Assembly (NCBI GenBank): GCA_028710685.1
Contig: JAQTTQ010000007.1
Coordinates: 1 to 42,071, forward strand
DNA: 42,071 nt
Direction of reading: 5' to 3'
DNA from: Candidatus Omnitrophota bacterium
GTDB lineage: Bacteria > Omnitrophota > Gorgyraeia > Gygaellales > Profunditerraquicolaceae
A program made the translations under genes and the position numbers. Below are positions 32,590 through 40,670 of the stretch, one piece after another. The notes beneath the pieces are model-generated. The model was not told the DNA's origin, did no database searches, and worked only from the letters and a program-made list of their open reading frames with translations. Each line of letters begins with the position of its first letter. Position 1 is the first letter of the stretch.

Positions 32590-33597
32590 TTAGTTTAAAA
32601 ATATCTTTACGTTGTTCAAAAGCTCCGCCTTGCTGAAGAATTTTTTTGTCTCTTCAACTTCATGCACCATGCCGACTAATTTGCTATTAAGCGCGGAAGA
32701 TAAACCATGATCCTTGGCTATACTGACAAACTCTCCGTTAATATAATCTATCTCCGAAGGCCGGTTGCGTTTAATACTCTGCAAAATTGACCCGAATAAA
32801 GGGTCACGGCTTAATCGTGTCATTATCCCTGAAAACACCTTTGCCGCTTCTTGTGAAGGCATAAAGATAAGCTTAGTTAAGTTTTCCAATGGGAAACCCG
32901 GCAAAGAAGATAATTTTATCCCGGCCTTAGAGATTATATCAAAACCCTCTTTCCAGATACTGATGCTTATGCGGCTGATTTCAGGGTCCAAAAAAGCCTC
33001 CTGCATGCTTACGCCCATTATCGCGGGGATACAATTATTGGCATTAACAAATATCTTTAAATACTTCATCCCTAATATATCCTCGCTTAACACCGTTGGG
33101 AAAGCCTTATCCAAGAGCGCACTCACTGAAAGCATCTTGGAATCCTGCCTTACACCGAATGGGTTGCCTAAAATCCAACTTCCTTCAAAATTATGCACAA
33201 CCTCTCCCGCATTAAGATAAGTTGAACCGAACATAACAATACTAGAAATAATATTTTCTCTTGGCAGATACCTTGAAACAATATTATCCGCACTGACTCC
33301 GTTTTGCGTAGTTACAATTACAGAACCTTGAAGTAACGGAAGGTTACTATTTAAAGCAGCGACGATATCCTGGGTCTTAGTCGCTAAAATAAGGATATCA
33401 GGGCTACAATCCAGTATTTCAGCGGCGGTTATATTGACCTTAAAAGAACCTCTTACCCCTGATATCTTAAGGCCTTTTTTATTAATAGCATAAGTTGCAT
33501 CAGGACGGCCGACCAACAAGACATCTTCACCTTTAAGCTTAAGATAACCAGCTACTAAAGAGCCTATAGCACCTGCTCCGATAACCGCTATTTTCAT
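32590..33597 (-). CDS. 2-dehydropantoate 2-reductase-like (PanE/ApbA) oxidoreductase
   Basis: This 335-residue protein begins with a Rossmann motif IAVIGAGAIGSLVAGYL. TTQNGV lies near residue 98, followed by a C-terminal helical domain with KIFVNANNCIPAIMGVSM, as in ketopantoate reductases. PanE makes pantoate for CoA and the phosphopantetheine arm. Here it could also be a pathway-specific reductase of a keto group. It is the second gene after the cluster promoter, 3 nt from the PCP_red gene, with the next gene 1 nt away. Substrate is undetermined. Confidence 0.82.
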   Translation of the reverse strand: MKIAVIGAGAIGSLVAGYLKLKGEDVLLVGRPDATYAINKKGLKISGVRGSFKVNITAAEILDCSPDILILATKTQDIVAALNSNLPLLQGSVIVTTQNGVSADNIVSRYLPRENIISSIVMFGSTYLNAGEVVHNFEGSWILGNPFGVRQDSKMLSVSALLDKAFPTVLSEDILGMKYLKIFVNANNCIPAIMGVSMQEAFLDPEISRISISIWKEGFDIISKAGIKLSSLPGFPLENLTKLIFMPSQEAAKVFSGIMTRLSRDPLFGSILQSIKRNRPSEIDYINGEFVSIAKDHGLSSALNSKLVGMVHEVEETKKFFSKAELLNNVKIFLN

Positions 33598-33600
33598 ACT

Positions 33601-33861
33601 TTAAGATTTGGGGAAACCGTATTTTTTGTAATCAAACCCGGTTTGTTCTAATAATCTTACCATCATACTATAAAATGGGGAGGGGACACCGGAGAAAAAA
33701 GCGGCCAGAACATCCTGCTCCTCTACTTTCGCACAATTTCTTTTACCGGCATTTTCCTCAGCCATTTTTGTCACCGCTTCTTCAGTAATATGCCGGTGGA
33801 AAACTGGTATTTTGGATGTAAACAGCTTAAACTTCTCTTTCGTATTAATATCCCATTCCAT
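33601..33861 (-). CDS. Stand-alone PCP_red-domain protein
   Basis: This 86-residue small helical protein (EWDINTKEKFKLFTSKIPVFHRHITEEAVTKMAEENA, then EEQDVLAAFF) resembles the PCP_red domain, otherwise known from the C-terminus of the BchB/ChlB subunit of dark-operative protochlorophyllide reductase. Stand-alone forms occur in many bacteria with unknown role. No chlorophyll genes are seen. It is the first gene after the promoter near 33.95 kb and has no clear ribosome site. A weak family match is possible. Confidence 0.65.
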   Translation of the reverse strand: MEWDINTKEKFKLFTSKIPVFHRHITEEAVTKMAEENAGKRNCAKVEEQDVLAAFFSGVPSPFYSMMVRLLEQTGFDYKKYGFPKS

Positions 33862-33897
33862 AATTTAATAAGGCAAACAGCCCGTATCTTCTCTTAT

Positions 33898-33915
33898 ATA
33901 GTAAAATTTTACTAT
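33898..33915. promoter_or_regulatory. 18-bp perfect palindrome, candidate operator
   Basis: ATAGTAAAATTTTACTAT is a perfect 18-bp palindrome lying about +9 to +26 relative to the predicted start of the long minus-strand run. Its position in the initially transcribed region fits a repressor site (TetR/MarR/GntR-like). No regulator gene is next to it; a hairpin in RNA is an alternative. Confidence 0.6.
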
Positions 33916-33929
33916 TCTTAAACATTAAT

Positions 33930-33958
33930 ATTTTATAATCTTGGTTGATATGTGTCAA
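33930..33958 (-). promoter_or_regulatory. Promoter of the polyketide-like operon
   Basis: On the minus strand TTGACA (33953-33958) is followed by a 17-bp spacer and TAAAAT (33930-33935). The predicted start is about 33923, leaving a 62-nt leader to the ATG at 33861. No other strong promoter is seen on this strand between here and 11.9 kb. Confidence 0.72.
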
Positions 33959-33963
33959 GTTAA

Positions 33964-34005
33964 TTTTTAGGGTACAAACCTATTTTAAGAGGGATAAAAA
34001 CCTAT
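33964..34005. repeat. Two imperfect direct repeats, 22-bp period, upstream of the -35 box
   Basis: On the minus strand ATAGGTTTTTATCCCTCTTA (from 34005) and ATAGGTTTGTACCCTAAAA (from 33983) share ATAGGTTT-TA-CCCT with a 22-bp period, i.e. two helical turns. They end about 6 bp upstream of the -35 box, a place suited to an activator. The distal copy overlaps the flavodoxin stop codon. Confidence 0.5.
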
Positions 34006-34502
34006 GTCTTATGGGAAGATACCTTAATTATTGCCTCAGATATAGACTGATTTAAGGAAGCTTCATTGCCTACATCATCCCAGTGGATAAAGATATTTTC
34101 TATGGAAGAAAATCCTTTTTTCTTAAGGAAAGATTTAACATACTTTGAGCACCTTTTAGCGCTTTCCTTAAAGCCATAAACATAAAAACATATCGCTTTT
34201 TTACCTATGGTATTCTTGGTAAGGAGTAGATATTTAGTAACCGGGGCTGAAGGCCTCCCTCCCCATACCGGTATCCCTATGCAAAGCAGGTCATAATCGG
34301 TCAGGTCTGTTTTTACCGGGGCAAGCTTTACAAACATAGGGAACAACCTGTAAAACGTCCGCATAATAATATTCTGCCGGTTATCCATATATTCTATCTG
34401 GGTAATATCGGTTTCGCCCTTTTTGCGTAATGCATCCAGTAATGCATCTGCCAGGCGTGCGGTATTTCCGTAGCGCGAGTAATATACTACCAGGCTTTTC
34501 AT
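34002..34502 (-). CDS. Flavodoxin family protein
   Basis: This 166-residue protein starts with the FMN phosphate-binding loop YYSRYGNTARLA (about 8-19) and contains IGIPVWGGRPSAPV (about 76-89), as in flavodoxins. It is probably an FMN-carrying electron carrier or quinone/flavin reductase. It is the last gene of the efflux operon, 17 nt after the PG0541-like gene. Its position just before the polyketide-like promoter is notable, since cobalamin-radical SAM enzymes need a low-potential electron donor; that link is speculative. Confidence 0.85.
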   Translation of the reverse strand: MKSLVVYYSRYGNTARLADALLDALRKKGETDITQIEYMDNRQNIIMRTFYRLFPMFVKLAPVKTDLTDYDLLCIGIPVWGGRPSAPVTKYLLLTKNTIGKKAICFYVYGFKESAKRCSKYVKSFLKKKGFSSIENIFIHWDDVGNEASLNQSISEAIIKVSSHKT

Positions 34503-34519
34503 TATTCCTCCCCTAGGTT

Positions 34520-34810
34520 TTAAGTTACTTCTTCTAACGGCAAGACAAACGCCTTTACCCCTTCATGCCCGATACTCTTTCTCAATTCCCTTACCTTCTC
34601 AATCATCACGTTTGCTTGAGCCTCTTTACAAGCAATATAAAGTATATTGTTTAACCCCGGCCAAATATCGGTCCCTAAATGGCTTCCGCTTGATACGCCA
34701 TCTCCAAGTACGCCAGTAATTTTTGTGTAATTTTTTGATGCCCCTTCAGCCAAAATACCCATTACCTCATCGTCCAAAGCCTCATTATATACAACCATTA
34801 CCATTTTCAT
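34520..34810 (-). CDS. PG0541-type small transporter-associated protein (PII-like)
   Basis: This 96-residue protein (MKMVMVVYNEALDDEVM..., WPGLNNILYIACKEAQANVMIEKVREL..., KAFVLPLEEV) has a ferredoxin-like PII/NIL pattern. It matches the small proteins encoded directly after RND pumps in Bacteroidetes-like and other genomes. It may sense a ligand and modulate the pump; function is not established. Its ATG overlaps the RND gene stop by 4 nt, indicating coupling. Confidence 0.75.
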   Translation of the reverse strand: MKMVMVVYNEALDDEVMGILAEGASKNYTKITGVLGDGVSSGSHLGTDIWPGLNNILYIACKEAQANVMIEKVRELRKSIGHEGVKAFVLPLEEVT

Positions 34811-37800
34811 ATTTTTAAAACCTCCTGCGGGATTTTTCTTTTATGGAATATGGCATAGAGCGTCGGGACAAAAAACATGGTAATAAATGTTGAGACCGAT
34901 AAACCGCTTATCATCGTAATCCCCAATGGCTGCCAGGTCTCTGAACCAGTCCCATGCGATAAGGCTAACGGTAAAAGCCCCGCTAAAGTAGTTATCGTAG
35001 TCATCAATACCGGCCTAAGCCTGTCACGTCCGGCGGAAGTTACGGCATCAAACATAGTAAGGCCTCTTGCGCGCAATATATTTATATAGCTGATTAAAAC
35101 TATAGCGTTATTGACAACTATGCCCATAAGCATAACTATGCCTAAAAAGGTATTGATACTTAAATTAGTCCTGGTAGTAACAAAGCCTACTATCACCCCC
35201 ACAAAAGTAAAAGGTATAGAAAACATTACGATAAAAGGATCAAGCAGGGATTCAAATTGCCCGGCCATAACCATATAGACTAAAGATATGCCAAGAATAA
35301 GAAGCAGGGATAAATCCCAGAAAGCTTTCTTCTGTTCATCTGCCTCTCCGCCAAAACTTACAATAATATCCGAAGGTATGGCGACCTTTGTTAATCCCCT
35401 TTTTAAATCCTCGACTATCTTACCGGAAGAGCGTTGGTAAGCGTTGCATTCTACGCTTACTACTCTCTCCCGGTTCAGGCGCTCGATAGTTTCGGGCCCG
35501 CTTGATTCATAGATTTTGGCTATATTGCTTAGCCTGATATGCTTTCTTATCGCACCTTTTGCGCTAGCTGCTTCCTCCAAAGTCTCAAAAGGTACATTAT
35601 CTGCGGGTAGCGGGGCAATGATAGCAAGGTTTCTTATATCCTCTATCTTTGTGCGCGATGATTCTTCAAGCCTGACATATATATCATAGGTCTTGCCTTT
35701 TTCCCTGTATTTGGTAGCGGTTGCTCCTTGTATAAACGTCTTCATGCTCTCTGATATCGTGTACATATCCAAGCCCAGGCTGGCTGCCTTTTCTCTGTCT
35801 ATTTCAATCCTTAATTCCGGGCGGTTTGCTTCTCGCGAAACACTTACATCAACTGCTCCGGGTATTTTTTCAAGGATTAATCTTATTTTTTCTGCTAAGG
35901 CATCGGTCTCCTCAAAAGAATGCCCTATAATATCTAACTGCACAGTCTTGCCACCAGTGCCTGCAATCAACCTGCCCAAAGGATTGCCTGTAGTTATATC
36001 TGTTTTTAAGACTCCGGGGATAAGCTTCACCTTCTCTCGCACTGCCTGCCCTATTTGTTTTACCGATCGCCTTCTTTTTTCTTTTGGGATAAGCTTGGCG
36101 CCGGCTGAGATTATGTGCGTGCCTGAAGACCCTCCCATTAGCCTGCCTACGCCGGTAACAGCCCCGCTTCTTGAATAATAAAAACTTGCCTCAGGGATAT
36201 CCTCTTTAAGAATCCCCTCTATCCTTTGAGCTACTTTATCTGTCTCTTCAATGCGCGTTCCTATGGGCAAATATACGGTAAGGCGCAAATCTCCAGAATC
36301 TTCTTCGGGTATAAACTCATTACCGACTAAAGGAAGCAACAGTATGCTTGAAATAAAAGCTATGGAAAAACCAGCCAATATAAGCTTTTTGTGGCTTAGG
36401 CAAAAACCTAAAGCCTTTGCGTATGCGCTCTCTAAGCTTTTAAACCACCGCTCCGATATGTCATACAGTTTAAGAATATGCTTTCTTTTGTCATCACTGT
36501 TAAAACGCATAAACTTAGAACAGAGCATCGGAGTAAAAGTTAAAGCCGTAAATAATGAAGCTAATAACGCCACTGAAACAACCATAGCCAAAACACCAAA
36601 CATTATGCCGATTACTCCGGGTATAAAAAGCATGGGTAAAAATACAACCACTGTAGTTAACGTTGAAGCTGAAATTGCCAAGAATAATTCTGAAGCCCCA
36701 AAAATAGCCGCCTCGGAAGGCCGGTTTCCCCGCTCCAGCTTTCGATGTATATTATCTACGACTACGATAGCATTATCTACTATCATCCCCGCGGCAATGG
36801 CTAAAGAAGAAAGGCTGATTACGTTTATCGTCCCTTTGCTTAAAAATAAATATATGAAGGTAGCCAGAATCGAAAACGGCAAGGTCAAAGCAATAATTAA
36901 GCTCGGAGTAAAGGCGCGTAAGAAAAACCATACCACTAATATAACCAATAAAATACCCAACCAAACCGACGATTTAAGCGATTTAAGCGAATCTATTATG
37001 TCTTTTGAAGTATCAAATATAATATTTAGCTTTACATCCGCCGGTAGGGTTTTTTCTATTTCTTTGAGCCTGGCCTTCACGCGGCTGGCAACTTCTACCG
37101 TATTCGTACCGTTTTGCTTCTGGACCATAAGCATAATCCCCCGCTGCTTATTAATACGCACATACCCGGTCTCTTCTTTAAAACCATCGTCTATCCTAGC
37201 GACATCTTTTAAATAAATCAGTTTTTTGCCGCGCTTACCTAAAATAACCAAATTAATTTCATCCGGCTTAACAAATTCACCCGGGAGCCGGACAAGATAG
37301 TCAGTCAAGCCTGTCTTTAGGTTACCGACAGGCTGGGTAATATTTTCTTGTTTTAATTTGTTTTGTATATCTAATACGGAAAAGCCATAACCTTCCAAAC
37401 GCTGCCTATCCACCCAAATATTTATCTGCCGCTCTAAGCCGCCTCCCTGGATTTGCACCGTTCCTACTCCGGGTAGCTGTTTTAAAGAATCCCCTATTTT
37501 CTTATCGACGATATCGTAAAGATCCGGGTAACTCTGCCCAGCGGTTATACCTATATAAATAATGGGCATATTTGCAGTATTAAACTTGAATATCATCGGG
37601 TTATCCATTTCATCGGGGATATCAGGAAGGAACCTTTTTGCCCTTTCTATACGGTCACGCACATCATTGGAGGCTTCATCAAGATTTGTCCCCCATATAA
37701 ACTTAAGCCTTATTACTGAAGAACCTTCGGAAGAAGAAGAAGTTATCTTCTCTAATCCCGGGGTTGTGCCCAGCTGATTCTCCAGCTCCTCAGTAACCTT

Positions 37801-37983
37801 GGTTTCTACGTCAACGGGGCTTGCCCCCGGGTAGCTTGCTATCACGCTTATCGAAGGAGGCTCTATTTCAGGCATCATATCAACTCCCAGCCTGCTTAAT
37901 GAATAAACTGCCAGGATAATTATGGCAGTAAAAATCATCAAATTAGTAACCGGTTTCTTTACCCCGAATTTCGGAAGATTCAT
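34807..37983 (-). CDS. RND efflux transporter (AcrB-type)
   Basis: This 1058-residue inner-membrane pump has the RND layout: one N-terminal helix, a large periplasmic loop, helices 2-6, a second loop, and helices 8-12. The PxxPPxI-type MMPEIEPPSISV is near residue 36. In the fourth helix GMIVDNAIVVVDN keeps one of the two aspartates of the AcrB DD pair, the second being Asn, as in several subgroups. It exports drugs or other amphiphiles with proton influx. It overlaps the MFP and PG0541 genes by 4 nt each. Confidence 0.95.
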   Translation of the reverse strand: MNLPKFGVKKPVTNLMIFTAIIILAVYSLSRLGVDMMPEIEPPSISVIASYPGASPVDVETKVTEELENQLGTTPGLEKITSSSSEGSSVIRLKFIWGTNLDEASNDVRDRIERAKRFLPDIPDEMDNPMIFKFNTANMPIIYIGITAGQSYPDLYDIVDKKIGDSLKQLPGVGTVQIQGGGLERQINIWVDRQRLEGYGFSVLDIQNKLKQENITQPVGNLKTGLTDYLVRLPGEFVKPDEINLVILGKRGKKLIYLKDVARIDDGFKEETGYVRINKQRGIMLMVQKQNGTNTVEVASRVKARLKEIEKTLPADVKLNIIFDTSKDIIDSLKSLKSSVWLGILLVILVVWFFLRAFTPSLIIALTLPFSILATFIYLFLSKGTINVISLSSLAIAAGMIVDNAIVVVDNIHRKLERGNRPSEAAIFGASELFLAISASTLTTVVVFLPMLFIPGVIGIMFGVLAMVVSVALLASLFTALTFTPMLCSKFMRFNSDDKRKHILKLYDISERWFKSLESAYAKALGFCLSHKKLILAGFSIAFISSILLLPLVGNEFIPEEDSGDLRLTVYLPIGTRIEETDKVAQRIEGILKEDIPEASFYYSRSGAVTGVGRLMGGSSGTHIISAGAKLIPKEKRRRSVKQIGQAVREKVKLIPGVLKTDITTGNPLGRLIAGTGGKTVQLDIIGHSFEETDALAEKIRLILEKIPGAVDVSVSREANRPELRIEIDREKAASLGLDMYTISESMKTFIQGATATKYREKGKTYDIYVRLEESSRTKIEDIRNLAIIAPLPADNVPFETLEEAASAKGAIRKHIRLSNIAKIYESSGPETIERLNRERVVSVECNAYQRSSGKIVEDLKRGLTKVAIPSDIIVSFGGEADEQKKAFWDLSLLLILGISLVYMVMAGQFESLLDPFIVMFSIPFTFVGVIVGFVTTRTNLSINTFLGIVMLMGIVVNNAIVLISYINILRARGLTMFDAVTSAGRDRLRPVLMTTITTLAGLLPLALSHGTGSETWQPLGITMISGLSVSTFITMFFVPTLYAIFHKRKIPQEVLKI

Positions 37984-38855
37984 GGATTATCTACCTCTGC
38001 TTCTACCAAGGCTCCTTCATATAACTTCTGCTGGCCCATTATTACTACTAATTCTCCCTCTCTAAGCCCGCTTAAAACCTCATAGTAAGGCCCGTCTTTT
38101 ATCCCCAGGGATATTTGCCTTAAAGCCGCCTTCTTGTTTTCGATTACGAATACATAAGTATTAGAATCCCTGCCCATTGTCGCTTCTTTAAGTATAGCCA
38201 AAGCTGCCAACCTTTTGTCCAAAATAATACTTACCTTGGCAAACATACCAGACCTTAATCTTCCTTCGGGGTTGTCCACTGTTATCTCAATAGGCGCAGA
38301 ACGCGTAGAAAGGTCTATTACGGGGCTTATCTTGGTGACTACCCCCGGGAATTCTTCATTTGGCCAAGAGTCTACTTTAGCCTTTGCCTCTTGAGATAAA
38401 GAAATCCTTGGCATATATTTTTCAGGAATATCCAAAGTTATCTTTACCTTTTCATCGTTTACCACAAATGCAACCGGAGTCTGCGTATTGACATTCTCCC
38501 CAATATCCACAAAAACCCTGCCTACTACGCCCGTTAAAGTGCTCTCAACCGGGGCCTTTTCAAACTTAAGCCCGACCTCATCGCGGTCAATATAGCAGAT
38601 GACATCGCCTTTATTTATCAAACTGCCGTCTTCCTTAACTTTTTCTATTATTTTTCCGCTTACCTTAGGGTATATATAAGCTTCATCCGTAGCCTTTATA
38701 TCCCCGGCATATTCCAGTATATAGTTTAGTTCTTTTGCTTCCAATTTCATTGCCTTAACCGGTATAACCTCCTGCTTCATATTGTTTATTTCTTTGGCCT
38801 GGCATCCGCATATAAAGGCTGAATATAAAAATAATATTAAAATAAACTTACGCAT
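37980..38855 (-). CDS. Periplasmic adaptor (MFP) of the RND pump, without hairpin
   Basis: This 291-residue lipoprotein has a signal peptide with lipobox ending at Cys (ICGC, about residue 18). It carries a lipoyl-like domain in two halves (IIEKVKEDGSLINKGDVICYID and STLTGVVGRVFVDIGENVNTQTPV), a beta-barrel domain and a membrane-proximal domain. The two lipoyl halves are joined by only about 15 residues, so the usual long alpha-helical hairpin is missing. Such hairpin-less adaptors are known in spirochaetes (BesA). It links the RND pump to TolC. Confidence 0.9.
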   Translation of the reverse strand: MRKFILILFLYSAFICGCQAKEINNMKQEVIPVKAMKLEAKELNYILEYAGDIKATDEAYIYPKVSGKIIEKVKEDGSLINKGDVICYIDRDEVGLKFEKAPVESTLTGVVGRVFVDIGENVNTQTPVAFVVNDEKVKITLDIPEKYMPRISLSQEAKAKVDSWPNEEFPGVVTKISPVIDLSTRSAPIEITVDNPEGRLRSGMFAKVSIILDKRLAALAILKEATMGRDSNTYVFVIENKKAALRQISLGIKDGPYYEVLSGLREGELVVIMGQQKLYEGALVEAEVDNP

Positions 38856-38857
38856 AA

Positions 38858-40123
38858 TTAAAAACCTCCTGTTGCTTTATCAAATTCTGCCTTAGCTACC
38901 ATATAGTCATAAGAAGCCTGGTTGAGGCTAAACTGCGATACAGCATATTTGGCATTGGCATCGCTTTTATCAAGAAAACTCGCCTCTCCTTTAGCATACT
39001 TCTTATTCATAACTTTGAAGTTATCTTCATACATTTTCAGGTCTGATTCCGAAGATTTAATCTTAGAAAGCGCATCTTTTAAGCTAAGATACGCGTCCTT
39101 TAACTCCAAAGTAATATCCTTGATCGCTTTATCCTTTAGGATCTGGGTCTTTTTTAAATCAATTACTGCCTGCTCTACTTTCGCCTTTGCCTTCCATCCG
39201 TCAAATATAGGCCAAGAAAACGTAGCCCCCAAGACATTATAATCATGCCAGTCTCTGGTATTAACAGTAGTGGTCACCGCATGCGACCTGCTGTAATAAT
39301 CCCACCCCGCGTATATGCTCGGCCGCGTTGATGATTTAGCTATTTCAATAGACCTTTTATCCGCATTAATCTGGGCTGCATACTGCTTTATCTCCGGCCT
39401 TACCTCAAGCGCTTTTAATAACCCTTCATCAAAAGCAGCCTCCCTGCCATCATAGTAAAATTCTCCTGTGGCAACTATATTAACAGTTTTATCAAGATAT
39501 AACAAATTGTTTAGCGTTTCCTGGGCCAAGCTTATTTGGTTTAAGGAAGATTCGTAAACTTGCGTTAAATTACTTAAAGAGGCTTCTGCCTGAAGCACCT
39601 GTGAATCTGAGGCTTCTCCAAATTTATGTTTTTCTTTCATAAAATCCAGGTGCTCCTTGCCGTTATCCAGCAAAACCTTATTAAGCTTAGAATATTCCTG
39701 AGCCAGTAAAAGGGTATAGAGGCTCTTTTTAACATCTAACGCTGTCTCTATCCTGCTTTTGTCTAAAAGAGCCTGAGAGACTTCAAAGATATAACCGGTA
39801 TATTTTATAGTATTAAAAGTCTTGCCTCCTGTATAAAGATACTGCTTTAAACTAACCTGTGAGCCGGTCTGGCTCATATCTTTAGAATAATAACCTCTTG
39901 TATAGGTCCAATCTCCTAGAAAAGTTAAAGAAGGAAAGAGGTCAGCGTGGCTCTCAGCTATTTTAGCCTTGGCCTTGATTAATTCTTCTTCCCCAAGCAA
40001 TATATTACGGTTATCTCTTAACGCAATTATAAGAGCCTCTTCTATAGATAGAGGCATCTCTTCGGCTATAAGTAGGGATAGAGGAAGGAATAAAATAATT
40101 GCAATAACTGCTGCTGTCTTCAA
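38858..40123 (-). CDS. TolC-family outer-membrane efflux protein
   Basis: This 421-residue protein has a signal peptide (residues 1-20) followed by two homologous halves of the OEP type (LSIEEALIIALRDNRNILLGEEEL near 24-47; ALEVRPEIKQYAAQINADKRSIEIAKS near 235-265) rich in long helices. It forms the trimeric outer-membrane duct for the pump. The ATG overlaps the MarR stop by 4 nt, and the MFP gene follows after 2 nt, so regulator, duct, adaptor and pump are one operon. Confidence 0.92.
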   Translation of the reverse strand: MKTAAVIAIILFLPLSLLIAEEMPLSIEEALIIALRDNRNILLGEEELIKAKAKIAESHADLFPSLTFLGDWTYTRGYYSKDMSQTGSQVSLKQYLYTGGKTFNTIKYTGYIFEVSQALLDKSRIETALDVKKSLYTLLLAQEYSKLNKVLLDNGKEHLDFMKEKHKFGEASDSQVLQAEASLSNLTQVYESSLNQISLAQETLNNLLYLDKTVNIVATGEFYYDGREAAFDEGLLKALEVRPEIKQYAAQINADKRSIEIAKSSTRPSIYAGWDYYSRSHAVTTTVNTRDWHDYNVLGATFSWPIFDGWKAKAKVEQAVIDLKKTQILKDKAIKDITLELKDAYLSLKDALSKIKSSESDLKMYEDNFKVMNKKYAKGEASFLDKSDANAKYAVSQFSLNQASYDYMVAKAEFDKATGGF

Positions 40124-40569
40124 ATTACCCCTTTCTTAATATGCTTTTCTATGCGCATAAGTACGCGCAGGTAATCCTGGCGGTCTTTTTCGGTAACTTT
40201 GCCAAAAATCCTCATTACCATCCTGCGCCTTTCATGAGCGACTTTTTTCATTAAAGCCTGCCCTTTTAAATTAATCTCTATCTTAATAATACGGCGGTCA
40301 TTTTGATCAAAAATCCTATTTACATAACCAGCTTTAACTAATCTATCCACAATCCCGGTTACAGCAGCTGTAGTTACTTTCATGAAATTAGCTATATCGG
40401 TCATCTTAACTGAATCCTGGGTACTTAAATATTGCAAAACCAGAATCTGGGGCAAAGTCACCTTCCCCTTGTAAATTTCCTGCGGCTGCATATGGGCAAA
40501 CTCTTTCATAAGTATAGGCATAATCTCATTCATCTTATCGGCAAAATCAGACAATGTTAGCATTGGCAT
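40120..40569 (-). CDS. MarR-family transcriptional regulator
   Basis: This 149-residue protein has a winged helix-turn-helix (TMxQILVLQYLSTQDSVKMTDIANFMKVTTAAVTGIVDRLVKAGYVNRIFDQNDRRIIKIEI-like core at about 47-105; DRR in the wing) flanked by dimerisation helices. It heads the efflux operon and likely represses it until a small molecule binds. A 21-bp inverted repeat overlaps its own -10 box, which supports autoregulation. A good GGAGG ribosome site precedes the ATG. Confidence 0.92.
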   Translation of the reverse strand: MPMLTLSDFADKMNEIMPILMKEFAHMQPQEIYKGKVTLPQILVLQYLSTQDSVKMTDIANFMKVTTAAVTGIVDRLVKAGYVNRIFDQNDRRIIKIEINLKGQALMKKVAHERRRMVMRIFGKVTEKDRQDYLRVLMRIEKHIKKGVI

Positions 40570-40599
40570 AGGTACCTCCTAATATTATTAACTATATTG

Positions 40600-40620
40600 A
40601 TTATTAAGCCTATTAATAAT
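40600..40620. promoter_or_regulatory. Probable MarR operator
   Basis: Arms ATTATTAA (40600-40607) and TTAATAAT (40613-40620) form a perfect 8-bp inverted repeat with a 5-nt centre. It overlaps the -10 box and start site of the marR-efflux operon, a typical place for MarR autorepression. Confidence 0.65.
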
Positions 40621-40646
40621 ATGCCATACAAGAATACATTTGTCAA
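40618..40646 (-). promoter_or_regulatory. Promoter of the marR-tolC-MFP-RND operon
   Basis: On the minus strand TTGACA (40641-40646) is followed after 17 bp by CATATT (40618-40623) with an extended TGG directly before it. The predicted start near 40611 lies inside the inverted repeat and leaves about 42 nt of leader with a GGAGG site. Confidence 0.6.
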
Positions 40647-40670
40647 GAAAAAACTGCGCATAAATTCTTA

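Noticed and set aside
36251-37216. 321-residue plus-strand frame opposite the RND pump
   Set aside because: It is antisense to well-conserved RND coding sequence, has low-complexity Ile/Lys/Thr composition and no ribosome site.
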